From positions 4,913,564 through 4,977,563 of the forward strand of contig SSBO01000012.1 of NCBI GenBank assembly GCA_005281725.1: a DNA stretch of 64,000 bases, in the 5' to 3' direction. This DNA is from Wuchereria bancrofti. Lineage: Eukaryota; Nematoda; Chromadorea; Rhabditida; Onchocercidae. Each line of letters starts with the position of its first letter. The stretch's first letter is position 1. Made by a program: the position numbers and the translations under genes. The notes beneath the pieces were generated by a model. It had not been told where the DNA came from, searched no databases, and saw only the letters and a program-made list of their open reading frames with translations. This document shows positions 36,549-48,673 of the stretch, in pieces.

Positions 36549-39500
36549 TCATTTATTACGACTTTCAAAATTCATATTGCCTGGTAACAAAAAACAAAGG
36601 GATTTTTCACATGATAACCAATTTAGAATGCAGATTTTAGGGTCACAGTAAAATTACGTTATTTTCAAAGTACGAAGGGATGATGAAAACTGGAATGCAT
36701 TGGGCATGCAAATTAAAAGTAGAAATTTTGCACTGAGTCAACGGTAATGATTGAAAAGTTTAGTTGACTAAGCTTTCTGAATACAAAACCTATCCTTACC
36801 CATCCAGTATCTATTTAAAGCCAAAACTGAACCAAATAACGGTAAAAGCGTTGGTAAGAATAATGGCAGATAGATAGCAAATTTCTGGTCATTTGGGAAG
36901 TACAACAACGAGAGCAAACTTTTGTCATTCAAAGCACTTTCAGCCAATGCTCGACCTTTAGCAACTGATGCAACTTCAATGTGACCGGTTTCCTCAACTG
37001 TTGAAAGAACTTGAGAAATAAGCTCAACCGCCAGATTAGTTTTACTCGCCACCTAAAAGTTTATCATAATTATTTGTATCAGAGCTACTGACATGATAAA
37101 AAATAACAATAAACTTTGATCAAGTAGTTCAACATTTTTGGTTTGCTCTTGGGCGATGAATAAGCTAAAGTGCAGAATAAAGCTGCTGTCTTCTTTGATT
37201 ATTCCCTTTAGTACAAGACCGTTTGAAGAATACTTTCAAGAAATAGTCTGATTTTTTAAGAGTATAATCATTTGATTCCGGAAAAAATCATTCGTAACAT
37301 ATCTCTTCATTTATGACAATGTTATCAATCTGTGAGATTAATTTGTGAATAGCAGCAACCGACGAGATCCCACTTATCGAACAATCGATAAATGAACGTA
37401 ATTTAATACGCTTAATTTCCCATTTTGCCACTGGTAGTGGTAATCGATCAAATGATACTGGTAAGTTCGTATCAAGGCCAAAAAGAACACGCATAGCAGC
37501 AATCACTGATTGATTGACAGCTAAGCGTTTTTCGCCACCATAGGAAAGTAAAGCGCCCCAAGAAGCTATAATCACACCATTGCTCTCATCACCCTGAAAA
37601 ACTTAATCTTATTTTTCCTTATTAGTTTGTCGATAAAAAAAGATTTGCAAAAAACCCTGTCCCTAATAAACTTATGATTAAAGAGTGCAAACCATCTTGT
37701 CTCAGGTCAAATATATTCCCGCTGCAGGATTATAGATCCTTAGTAAGTATTTCTTTCATAAAGCTGTAAAAAAAATCTTCCTACTTTTTATGAAGATGGT
37801 TATAGGACTGTCTTCTTTCCAGCAGTAATTTAAATCAAAAAAAAAAGTAAAATCGAACATCAGACATCAGCATGAATGGAAAGTACAAAAAATGGACGGT
37901 CAAAAGGCTTTAATGAAGAACATTATAATCATTTTCATAACAAGTTACAGAACTGTATCAGATATGTTGCACTAAGTAAAACGTTTAGAGATGAATTCCG
38001 ATAAGAACTGCCTGAAAAATGCAGAATAAAAAATATATACCATGTAATCAAGAAGAGTAATTGGCTGAGGTGCATCCAGCACTACTAATTTCATAACTGG
38101 AACAGATGACTCAACAGTACTGGTCTCCTGTTCGATCTATAAATCATAGTACCAACATAACACCAAAAAAAAAAGCCAAAACACTTTTTGATTATGAAAG
38201 TTACAAAAACTTCTAGATCTGCAAATAATTTCTCGATTTTGATGAATTAGCAAAATTTCTTACAGCAGTAACTATTTGTGATATGTCATCCATTTGAATG
38301 CTATTTCTTTCTTGCATATTTTTTTTCAGCCACGCGGTCAAGTCAAAATCCCAGAGATGTTCTGAACTGATAACCAAGTCTGACACTTCGGCCAATTTTG
38401 TGGCAAATCGACGTGCATGCAAAATAATATTCTCCGCTGAATAATGTTCGCTGCTCTCATTATAACCAGCGTGTAAGAATATTACTTGCACAATATATCG
38501 AGCACTTAAAGCGACTGAATCCCAAATCAAGCGTTTCTGTAGAAATAGAACAAGAAAATACGCAACAGAAAACAACTAAAATTCCAACCAAAAAAACTTT
38601 ATGGAGGCTACATATATAACTTGTCTAGCATTTCCTTTATTAGCTATCATAAAAAGTAACAACATGATATTTCCCATTGAAATGCATAATTTAATTCGAA
38701 TTTTAAAGGGACAGAAACCATGATATAAAAGTCAACCTGCTGACTTGATGATAAAGCAACAATTTCCGACGATTGTATTCGCTGCCTCAGATCACGTTTT
38801 ACAATCGCTGAAAGGTGGCCGGTATCCAAAAGAACATCTGTTATGGCTGCAAACATACGTTTCGCAACCTTCGACTCATCTTCATGGTTAAGGATAAACG
38901 TCCACTGGTCATCGAAATAGGTTGTATATCCAGAATATGGCCATACTGTCTCATTAATTATTGCAACATGCACTCCAAACAAATTACTCTTCTCCGTATT
39001 AATTCTTGAAATGAATTCCAAAGCATCCTGAATAAATCTACCTAACAAACAGCCTAAAATATTTATGAATTTAAAGCAACGAATACAGTTTTAAAGTAAA
39101 TAACACAAAAAACCAAGACAAACCATATCTTCGTGATTCAATTTAAATATGAAGCGCAGTTGATCGATTTTTGGAAGCTCAGAAAGTTCATTCAGAAGTA
39201 GAGCAATTGCACGGTCAACATGAGATTTCATAGATGAATATGAGCTAGCTATTGATATATAAACCTGTGTTACAACATATTAACGCTTTTGAGAACAATT
39301 GCCATCCAACTCATATTGATTTTACTAAACAAAAGATTTTCGAGGAAAATGCGTCTAAAGTAAACCTACTATTAAAGTTTGTAAAGAGGTAGAAAACATA
39401 TAAACTCTGAAAAACATACGGGCAAAGTGATTTGCTGGTTAGGAGGAAAAGTACGAAATGATACTCGGTATGTTGAAGTTGTTTGCCACCATAATGGTAA

Positions 39501-39772
39501 GCCAAATATGAGCATAATAACAATGAATGTAAGTGCAGAAATCCTTCGGAAAGGCAATTCTGCGCGTTCTTCCGCGGTAAGCATTAGAACCTAAATGTTT
39601 TACAATAATCAATATTTGATTTGGTTTTGAAAATTAAATACTCATACAATTTCCTCGTTAATTTGAAGAAAATTTGCAAACATTAAAGCGAATATACCTT
39701 TCTAATGCGTTCTTCCTTTCTTTCTTGATAAAAACCATGTGATGGATAAATGTTAACATCACTAATGGTCAT
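36549..39772 (-). CDS. PIGS: GPI transamidase subunit PIG-S
   Basis: A subunit of the ER GPI transamidase, which swaps a C-terminal signal peptide for the GPI anchor. Minus-strand exons: 39698-39772, 39420-39590, 39124-39264, 38719-39027, 38264-38536, 38041-38136, 37303-37593, 36800-37052, 36549-36580, giving 546 aa (human 555). An N-terminal membrane segment (ISALTFIVIMLIFGLPLWWQ, followed by TTSTYR) matches the family, with a luminal domain next. Near the end, SLLYFPNDQKFAIYLPLFLP leads into the C-terminal membrane segment. The short last exon ends GNMNFESRNK. All introns are GT-AG except 37053-37302, where homology (NIVINEE then VASKTN, human NIVIKDD then VASEVY) puts the donor at ATATGT. 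The family call is secure; the last exon is inferred from phase and an acceptor. Confidence 0.93.
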
Positions 39773-41506
39773 TCCGTTTTCTGTCACTTGTAAATGAGGG
39801 ATTTAATTAACTGCTTTCAAGCTTACAATCGCACTATGAGCCTGAAAACGACATCCTAAAAAGCAAAACTGAAATAGCAATTCGTACATTATTTTAATCG
39901 AGCGGGAGAAATCGACCTATGAATACAACTAACATCCTAATCTTGGTGCACCGATATCAATGGGAATAATTTGAAGCATAAAGGTCAAAGATTCACAAAG
40001 AATGGATTCTTAAAGTCCAATGACAATTCCAAACTGTCATTTATATACTTTTTTACTCTACAAACCAGATTCCCTAAAAACGGTGGGGAATTATATGCTC
40101 CTTTCTTGCTTGTATTTTCCCTGGTCTTCCTTTTTTAAATGACGTTCCAAAACCATAATTAAAAAAACCGTTCTTATATACTTTGAATTGTGACTTACGT
40201 CAAGGATTTCTAATTTGTTTATAATGCATAGACTTGACTCGAACCAACAATAAATCAGAAAGTATTTGTCTGAACCGACGGTATTACATTCCAGACTAAC
40301 TGCATATTTCGCTCTTCAAAAAGAAGTCATAAAGATCCTCAATATTAGGCAATCCTTACCTAAACAGAATGTGTGATATTTGGCCTGGAAAGCCTTCATT
40401 TACTAACGGTACTTATCACGTCACTCCTAGATATAAGTCAGCAACACTTCAATCACTAGTCGTTTCCATTTAAATCGTCGAAATGTAAAGTTGATTTTCA
40501 GAGTGGAATGGACTTCATACAAGTAAAGGTTTATTGCGACTTCATCCTGAGCTGATATGTTTGCTAACCCGTAACTAGCAATGTTATCATTCCCAAAAGT
40601 CAATGTTCGAACTTTTAGGACTGTATACTTTACAACAGAGGATGACAAGTTTTTCGAAATACCGTTCTTTTGATTGGTAGACGCCTGAAATCTGCTTAGA
40701 CACAGAATAAACGCAACCAAATTTATTGGAAGTCAGCGTTAAAACAATGTATATATTATATAATAGCATACAATGGCAAAATGTTATATAAATGTAAGAA
40801 AATATGGAGTAATTTGACAAGATATCCTCCTTGAATATATGTGGCAAAGAAAAGGGCGACTAATTATTTTCAATAATAAATACACTAACAAAAATAAAAT
40901 CCAAATCTCGATGATGTAAACGCTGATAAACGAAATACTTGGTGAATGAATATCACGCATGCATAAAAATTCAACAGAATTTGGTTAGAAGACTGCATTT
41001 TTTAAATGTGTGCTATCTGCTCGGATATTAACTACCGCTTGTACAGCTCCATCGATAAACTATTTAAAAAGTAATACTCATAGAACATGGTATGAAATCA
41101 TTTAACATATGTACTTTTACAAATATAGAGTGTTGAACTAATTTTATGTTACTACTGATAACTCACCAAGACTTGATGTTTTTCTGCATAACAAATAAAT
41201 CAACACTGACCCTAGTTACATATACTTGGGAATATAGTGCCGAGAAAACTTTTTTTTGAATCGACTGCATAAATTTACCAACAAGTATGGAAGGAGTAAG
41301 GAATGTAAGACAGTGAAAGCTACCAAATCTAGGAAGAAAGAAAACAACGATTTAATGCTAAGCTCAGCGCGACAACAGAAAGTAATAAACAAAAAACCAA
41401 ACAATGACAAACATTAACAGTATCACTTTGTCAGAAACTTATGACAAATCACAACCATTAACAAACTTTGGACATTTCATGTTAAATGTATTATTCGCTT
41501 TTGATT
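39773..41506. other. Intergenic, PIG-S upstream region and tetraspanin 3' flank
   Basis: 1.7 kb separates two minus-strand genes. Minus-strand open frames at 40427-40720 and 41216-41410 have acceptors nearby but no recognisable sequence and do not fit either neighbour. I see no other feature. Confidence 0.4.
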
Positions 41507-43511
41507 TCATCTGCCGGTATACCACCTTGCACGCTGCGCAAAGATATCGCTACGAAGATTTTGAGCAAACAGTATACCCAGAATCTAAAGAGATATTGCA
41601 AAACCTGACTATAAAATCAGCGAATATTATATACAAAGGAAGAGGCCAAAACCTTGCCTCTAGATTTAAACAGTGCAATAGGTTTGTATTTGTGATGTGC
41701 GGACAAGAGAAAGCAAATCCCCGAGAAGAGTTTATCATTAGCTGTCAATTATTTAATTTAATTCATCCATCTCCTCGACAAAAGCCAAAAAACACCCAAA
41801 ACTTACTTGAATAACTGCGACAAGGACCACTGCAATGGCAACGTAAGTCATATTCTGTGACAAGTAATTTTCAATTTTCGGTGTACATCCTTCACTATGT
41901 ATCGTGTCACTTAAACCCTGCATACAGATACATACTTATAATCAGAACATGTAATACATCAAAATTTAAAAAACCGCACTAGTTAACAGCCCTTCTCACA
42001 GTGATTATATTAGTTAGCTGTTGCTTCTAACTTCTAAATAAATATCATAACACTGAAAGGCAGAAATTTTCAGACTATTTGAACACCTAAGAATTCAAAA
42101 GAGTACAGAAATTACCTCTTTGAAAAGTCTAGCACCATGGCCACAAAAGAAATTAATGGGACCACCATCCAAACCACGCATCTTTTTACAGCACGAATAC
42201 GGTACGCCACCAGCTTCAGGTGACGAAAATTGTTGTGATGATTTATTGAAATATATATTCATGTCCCAATCATTTGGTGACCTCATACCACAACATTTGA
42301 AATAGATTTGCACCCAGTCAATGAGAGCTTGCAGATCTGGATCATCTCGATACATTATAACCTGAAATTTACTGGAAAACTTTCACGCTTGATCTAATCT
42401 GATGTTCTTATACCTAGAAGAATGTATGAATATTTTCTAACTGGAATAAGAATATTTATTTAGTTTGCAGACTCATATAAATGCTCATTAACGTTACAGT
42501 AATTAAGCACAGAAAATACAAATGCGTTAAATATACCGTGTCATCCAATCTTGTAAAAAATTCTTGAGTGATCCAGTCTTTAGAAGCAAACACCAAAACA
42601 ATTAAAGCCATTTCAGCCAACAAAAGAAGACCGATAATTGTTGAGTATAAAGCCAAAAAACATGTATTTTCTCTTAAGGCACCAACACAACCACTGAAAC
42701 CGATCAAGAATATGAGACCACCTGAAATATCTTAAATCTTCGACACAAGTTATTTAATAACCGCATAACTGGAATAAGGACTTTAATGGCAAAAAAAAAA
42801 ATGCTAAATGCTTTTTTTCATATTTAATGAGTTTTGGTATAGAATTTGACAAATCAAACAAAACAGACTTATTTTCCAGCATCTTAACAGAAAATAAAAA
42901 CATTGAAACTAAAGTTTGTGGAATGGTAACACAAAATCTAAAATAATGCATTGAAGGAAACTTATTTCCTACCAGCAAAAATGAGAAATATAGCTGGATC
43001 AAGATAAAATCTTGATGCCTTATTCAGATGAGAATATGCACTGTTCTTCTCAAAATGAGCCCAAACACCAACTGCGAGAAGCGCAAAACCAATAATCCAG
43101 AACAAAACGTTAAACCCAAAAATTGTGTATTTGACACAACAACTGATTTCAGACGTGTTATAATGTTGAACAAGCATTAACTGGAAATAATGACAAACAT
43201 ATTACAGCATCTTCGCAAGCCGAACAGAATTCGGCGAAACCATCCTATAAAATAACCTGGAATGTATGTGCAGGAATATATAATGTTTCTTTGTGTTACT
43301 AACAAACATTTCTACACCGGTATTGTACACCAAATCCTATGACGCCCATCCTTGAAAAACCACATCAAAAACGTAATTGTTAAACGCCTAATTCCCCAAC
43401 ACAGAAATATTACGAACGAACTTGCTGGCGACTCATCATCGCGCCAGAATGATGGTGATGCGCGCTTAAACTAACTGGTCGATTTCTCGTCGTTCTTTGC
43501 ACCGGAGCCAT
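41507..43511 (-). CDS. Tetraspanin of the TSPAN5/14/17 (TspanC8) group
   Basis: A four-pass plasma-membrane protein of 305 aa. TspanC8 members escort ADAM10 and, in C. elegans (tsp-12, tsp-14), modulate Notch and BMP signalling. Minus-strand exons: 43422-43511, 42973-43180, 42537-42721, 42116-42361, 41807-41917 and 41507-41584. The four membrane segments lie around FGFNVLFWIIGFALLAVGVW, GLIFLIGFSGCVGALRENTC, the IIGLLLLAEMALIVLVFA stretch, and YVAIAVVLVAVIQILGILFA. The large loop has YFKCCGMRSPNDW, PYSCC, NFFCGHG and EGC. The tail AQNLRSDIFAQRARW resembles TSPAN5. The loop has six, not eight, cysteines. The N-terminus is extended, with an HHHH run. A TTTTCAG acceptor lies 45 nt upstream of the ATG. 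It sits downstream of rpl-33 on the same strand. Confidence 0.92.
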
Positions 43512-43897
43512 ACTCTATCAAATATATACTTCGTATCTATTTCGCTTATGCCTGAACTGAAAATCCAAGCGATAAATCTATGAGACCATGGTAATTTGTA
43601 AAATGATAAAGAACGAACAACCTCTATCAAACTAATTCCCTAATCCCATGAACGATCAACGAAACCTCTTGTAAATCTTATAGAACAAAGTGCAGGAATT
43701 TGTACCACAGAGATAAACATATACGCTTCTGTGTAACAATCAAGAATAAAATCCACCTGATAAGAAACAAAGTAATACATGTATGTGCAACGGTAATATG
43801 TAATCCAGAGAGTCAAAAGTCAAAAATTTATTTTTTCCGACAAAAGAACAGAAAATAACAGCAATCAAAATTAAGTTTATGCTTCTTCAGCTCTTTT
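43512..43897. other. Short rpl-33/tetraspanin intercistronic region
   Basis: 386 bp lie between the rpl-33 stop and the tetraspanin start, both on the minus strand. It contains an AATAAA for rpl-33 (43827-43832) and a TTTTCAG acceptor ending at 43557, just before the tetraspanin 5' UTR. The layout is compatible with an operon, but the gap is larger than the roughly 100 bp usual in C. elegans. Confidence 0.5.
43827..43832 (-). terminator. rpl-33: Poly(A) signal AATAAA of rpl-33
   Basis: AATAAA on the minus strand lies about 66 nt after the rpl-33 stop codon, a normal distance for a nematode 3' UTR. Confidence 0.6.
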
Positions 43898-45175
43898 TCA
43901 AATATTTGAAGGATACAGCATCTAAAAACGATTGTAGGATAAGTGCGAAAATGGAAAAAATGAAATCAATGCTAACATTGAAAAAAATATTCACTTCCAA
44001 TGGCGAATAAACTTGTTTCAAATGATTCGATAGTATTACAGCTGTAGTTGTACGTCAAGAACCTGAGATCTCAAAATCTGCACATTTTATAATCACAGAA
44101 CATTCTTACGAAATAATACTGGTTCTATACTGGCCAGAAACAACAGCTTTTAAAAATACTCTAAGCCTTACCACGCGCACACGCTTGCCCATCGCTTGTG
44201 GTGGGAGATTTCTTCGGAATTTTGCTTTCACTGTACCTGCATTGCCATGTACTCGAGTTATTCTACCCCAGATTGCTCGTACACGACTTGGTGCTTTTCC
44301 ATGCACTCTTGTTTTTTTATGTGCTTTATAAACATAGAGAACCCTTTTCCCAACATACCTGAAAATAATACTCCAGAATGAATTGCTGAAATGGCCCAAA
44401 CTTTAGACTTACTATTTAAGATCAGCTTCCAACTAGAGATCATAAATTCCTAACGCATTTTAAACGTAGATTTATTAAATTTAATAGCTTTATTAAATTA
44501 CGTAAAAATAACAAAATCACGATACTACAACAACAAAATCGAAGCTCTCTCGTCATTCAATAAAAGTAATTCTCGATAAGGAAAGAACTGCATCTAGTGT
44601 CTACATTACCCAGTTATTACATTTCCTGCGGTGTAACAAAATACCGAAGATAGGCTCCTCGGTAACGCATGGAAGGAAACTGCAGTAATTTCATAAGATA
44701 AAGTTATTGTGAGTGCAGTGAGAAACAAACCACTGGGCATCCTGCTTGTTGTAAACTCCTTCCAGTTTTAGAAGTGATGTATGTTCACGCTGATTTCGTT
44801 GCGAACGTTTATAGCCAACAAATACTGCTTTCACGTATAATCTGTCATGAAATAACAATAAAAGACGTTAAAAGTGGTTCTCAGCAATGCAATGCTTGGT
44901 GAAACTTATAATTAAATGAGGTACTTCATGTTTCTTACACATCATCTATAATTTTATGAATATCCAAACCAATTTGTCTTGGGTAGCAGTACTTTCAATA
45001 GTACTGAATTCCAGTTGTCAATGCGTTACTGACAAGTGGAGATTTTTCATACTTACAGTAACTGATAGAGTATATATCAGAGGGATCTAGTTTAAAGCAT
45101 AAAAAGATGCCAATAAAAAGAGTACCTGCCAACAGGTTTTGGCCCTTGCTGTCTAACTGTCTGATCTTCGCTCAT
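43898..45175 (-). CDS. rpl-33: 60S ribosomal protein eL33 (RPL35A)
   Basis: A large-subunit ribosomal protein of 123 aa (C. elegans RPL-33 is 124 from memory) from four minus-strand exons: 45126-45175, 44731-44841, 44172-44358 and 43898-43921. It begins [20 protein letters not shown] and continues [67 protein letters not shown] and ends MLYPSNI. The last exon has only 24 nt and supplies the universally conserved family C-terminus LYPS-I. Reading straight on from exon 3 into the intron gives an unrelated tail ending at 44106, which is not the real C-terminus. No stop or frameshift is present. Confidence 0.96.
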
Positions 45176-48100
45176 TTTCCTTTCAGTAATCCAAGCTATA
45201 CCACGTCTTAATAGAATAATAAATCGACTTTTTTAAATATATATTAATCAAGACTAACAAATAAATCTGTACCAACCACCACGCCAAATACAACCCACTT
45301 GCTACGCCACAACACGTGCGGCATATGAATGAAGCGGAGAGTGATTAACCGCGAAATATAGACTGGGCCCGATTGGTGCTAAGAGAAGTGTTTGGCCATG
45401 CAGATAGTGGATCTTGTTAAAATGTAACAGTATATAGTCCAATACGACAGATGACCGCTATCAGCACCGTCTCCTAATCACTCTATTAAGAACATCAACC
45501 TTTCCAAAGCAGTAGGATTATTTTCACAGTGACCTATCTTTGTAGTCTACTTGTACTGTAATTAGTATGCGATTTGGGACTGGTTTCGGGTCCTTTGGTT
45601 ATGTGGTCTGTTGGTGAAGTATAGGATGGGGAGCTTGGAGTAGGCTCTGCACAGATTTTTGGAGGGAAAAGAATCCAAAGACTGATCAGACCTGGGTATA
45701 AGTGGAGCGCCAATTTCCGTCGTCACTGGGATTTAATTTTCGTGATTTATGGGGCAAGGAAGTAACATAAACAATTATGGGAGGGTTTTTTGAAAACAAT
45801 TATGGGAGGTTTTTTGGGTCGTATCACTATGTCAGTAAGTTTTAACAGAATAAGTTTGCACAGAACTTATTCTTGTAGTACTCAGTTATATTTTAATAGT
45901 CGTAATAACCAAGTTATCAGCTGACAAAACAAGAACTTAACCCTACATAATTGAACAGGACAAATTTTGTTTTGCGGTAAAATACTGTAGTTCCAAGGTC
46001 TCGCTGTCCGTTGTTTCAATCCCAATTACATATGCTTTGCTTGTATTGGATACTCGTTTGCAGAGTTAAATATGAATTTATTAATGCTACATTTTGAAAC
46101 ACATCCTCGAGCAGTTTATTTTGCAAAATTCCCTTCTGCTGTCTGATATTCAGCGCAGGAAACCATGGTGATTTGTGGTAACCAAAGACCCAAAATCTAT
46201 ATGTATAAATAAATTTAAACTAATGGGTTAGAATCCCTTTTGAAATTGAATAGTGTATTGGACAAATTCTAAACTATCGTTTGTGTTCTAAACTATCCCG
46301 GAAGTCCCTGCAGACTACCATATTCTGGGCCTCAAATTTTTACAAATTGTAAAATCTAAACCGGAAACGAGCTAACAATGCGGCCTGTTTAGATGCAATT
46401 CACAGCCAAAATTCAGAAATTCAACAACTGGTCAATCAACGCACACAAAATATCATCTTCACTGCCATTGACATTAACATACACTACCACATGCGTGTGT
46501 TTCGTTCCACATACATAAAATCAGTTCCGGTTTCGAAAGTGAAGAGCAAGCTTTAACAAAAAGGAACTGCCTGCCAATGCAGTCTCAGAACTGCCTTAAT
46601 TACAATCATTCTGCCTCTCATTTATTGCGTTTTGCAACGAACATTGTCTGTCGCTCTTTCCCTTCTCTTTCCTCCTCCATTTCCTTTGCTTCTTATTCAC
46701 CGTCTCGATGATCCACACAAGACTTGTTTTCGAAAAGGATTCTGATTTCATTCCGTCTCTTCTTGCTCTTTCTTCAATCCATTTAAAGAAACAGGATGAC
46801 TACAGCGCAGCACATAATAAAAATGTTCACATTTGACACCAGTTTTCTGGTAACCAACAATGATCCACTTATTCGAACATCTCTAAGTTATCACTGTAAC
46901 CACTGGTTATAAGAAGGGAGGTTAAACAAAAGCTAAATAGAGCTGAAGAAATCGAAAGTTCATGTTAAGTGCTGAAATTGGCACTGAACAATGTAATTGC
47001 TAGATTTGGTTAAACACAGGCACAAATGCGATATGGCTGTCGGTGTCGTTTTAACCAATAGCTTATTACAAAAATAATAGCATTTGCTGACTGGATAAAT
47101 TGTTTGACTTATAAAGGGATTTCTAATTTCTTAATTGTGCTACAAAATTCTTTAAGTACTGACGAGACAACAGCGTCATTAAAAATGTAGATTCCGATTA
47201 TACATGATGGTTATAAATATTTGCATGATCAGTTTTTTTTTGTGTATGTATTTAAATCGCTTAATGTTGTGCCTTATACTGAAATGTTGCAAATTTTAGC
47301 ACCGAAACTGTCCCTTAAAAATGAATTTAAAACTGCTCTATAAAAAACAAACAATCTATTCCTTCTAAAATTAAAAATCTCTTGTAATTCACATGTTGCG
47401 AATTTACGAGAAATTAAATAAAGCATATTGATTGTGGGACATCCCTGATCGTGGGACAAAGATATCAATAGTAGAGTATGAGGATAGATATCTGGCTAAT
47501 AAGCTAAGTTGTGGTTATCATCGTTGTCTTCGCCAGTTTCTGGATTTCTTCTCAGAACCGTGAATCCCATGAGTACATCAACGAACTAACAAAGACACAA
47601 AATGTGACCGCTGGGATCATTTCTCAGCGCAGCACTGCATTTCAATTTCCGAAGCACCAAAAATTGCCAGAACCTCATTCAAATCTGTCATTGAAGATGA
47701 GCAGAAAGGATGGATGCGGACAGACATAGACTCATACGTATATATTCATTCTTCCTGAGAGGCGTACTGAATTCAATTGCCAACTTCCAAACCAAATCGT
47801 CAATCTATCAAATGCATCAGTTTAGTTCTACTTTTCGAATATTTCAGAACTTACTCCCAATGGATTACAGGAAGCAAAACAATTGAAATGAATTGTTGAA
47901 TATTGAGCGGCTAAAAGTTCCAAAATGCTCCTGTTCTTTATAGCTTTTTAGTACACTGCAGTTGCACCTCAAATTTAGCTCCTAGAGTTAAAAAAAGGGA
48001 CTAATTTGAAATACAAACTACATTAAATGTCAAAAGAACCAACGTTCTAAATCACATATTTACATTTGTCCCACTTTAGTAATACTTTTCTGCTATTGCT

Positions 48101-48673
48101 CTCGCCTTTTGCTTTCGCCTTTCGTTTGACGTCTTCTACAATATATTGAAATATGAAGTGTGCTACTAGTTAGCACTTGAAATTACTGACTGGCATCGCC
48201 GATAGAAAGTGCTATTCACAGTTGACAATTAAGCTTTTTCACTAGTAACATGCAATCTAGTAATTTAAAAGTTGTTTGCGAACGAGTTTTTGCATGTTGG
48301 AACTGTTTCAATGGATTTAATCAGGAATTACAACCCCTTGAGCACAATACTGGAATAATTTCATTAAGATACGCATGAATCGAATTATACAATATGACTG
48401 CTGCTTAGTGATACATGTATCTTGATCTATGATGTCAGATCCGTTTTTAGAGTGAAAAGTATGACCGAATTTAGTATCATATAAGCAGTATATTTAGAAT
48501 TTGGCGACACAGCTGAATATCTTTCCCAAATAATATTGAATATAACAAGTGATGTCAGACCGTCCAACAGTGGACTGATATGGATGGGTTATGAGTTTCC
48601 TTTTCTTTAAGTGTCACAATAAAAAGCATAAGGCAATTATTCGCTTGAATAAACCTGCCGCTGTAATGGACAG
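45176..48673. other. rpl-33 upstream region and mostly empty DNA
   Basis: This must include the rpl-33 promoter. There is a tandem imperfect duplication of about 25 bp at 45769-45825 (AACAATTATGGGAGG units) and a strongly pyrimidine-rich stretch at 46640-46690, of the kind seen upstream of nematode starts. A possible exon of an unidentified gene lies at about 47600-47742 (see findings). I see no other supported gene. Confidence 0.4.

Noticed and set aside
40427..40720. A minus-strand ORF as another tetraspanin or PIG-S exon
   Set aside because: Both neighbouring genes are complete without it and the sequence matches neither family.
41404..41814. A 136-codon plus-strand ORF
   Set aside because: It is antisense to the last two tetraspanin exons and has no recognisable sequence.
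44106..44358. rpl-33 C-terminus ending [10 protein letters not shown]
   Set aside because: This tail is intron sequence after a GTAAGG donor; the family ending LYPSNI is present in a later exon in the right phase.
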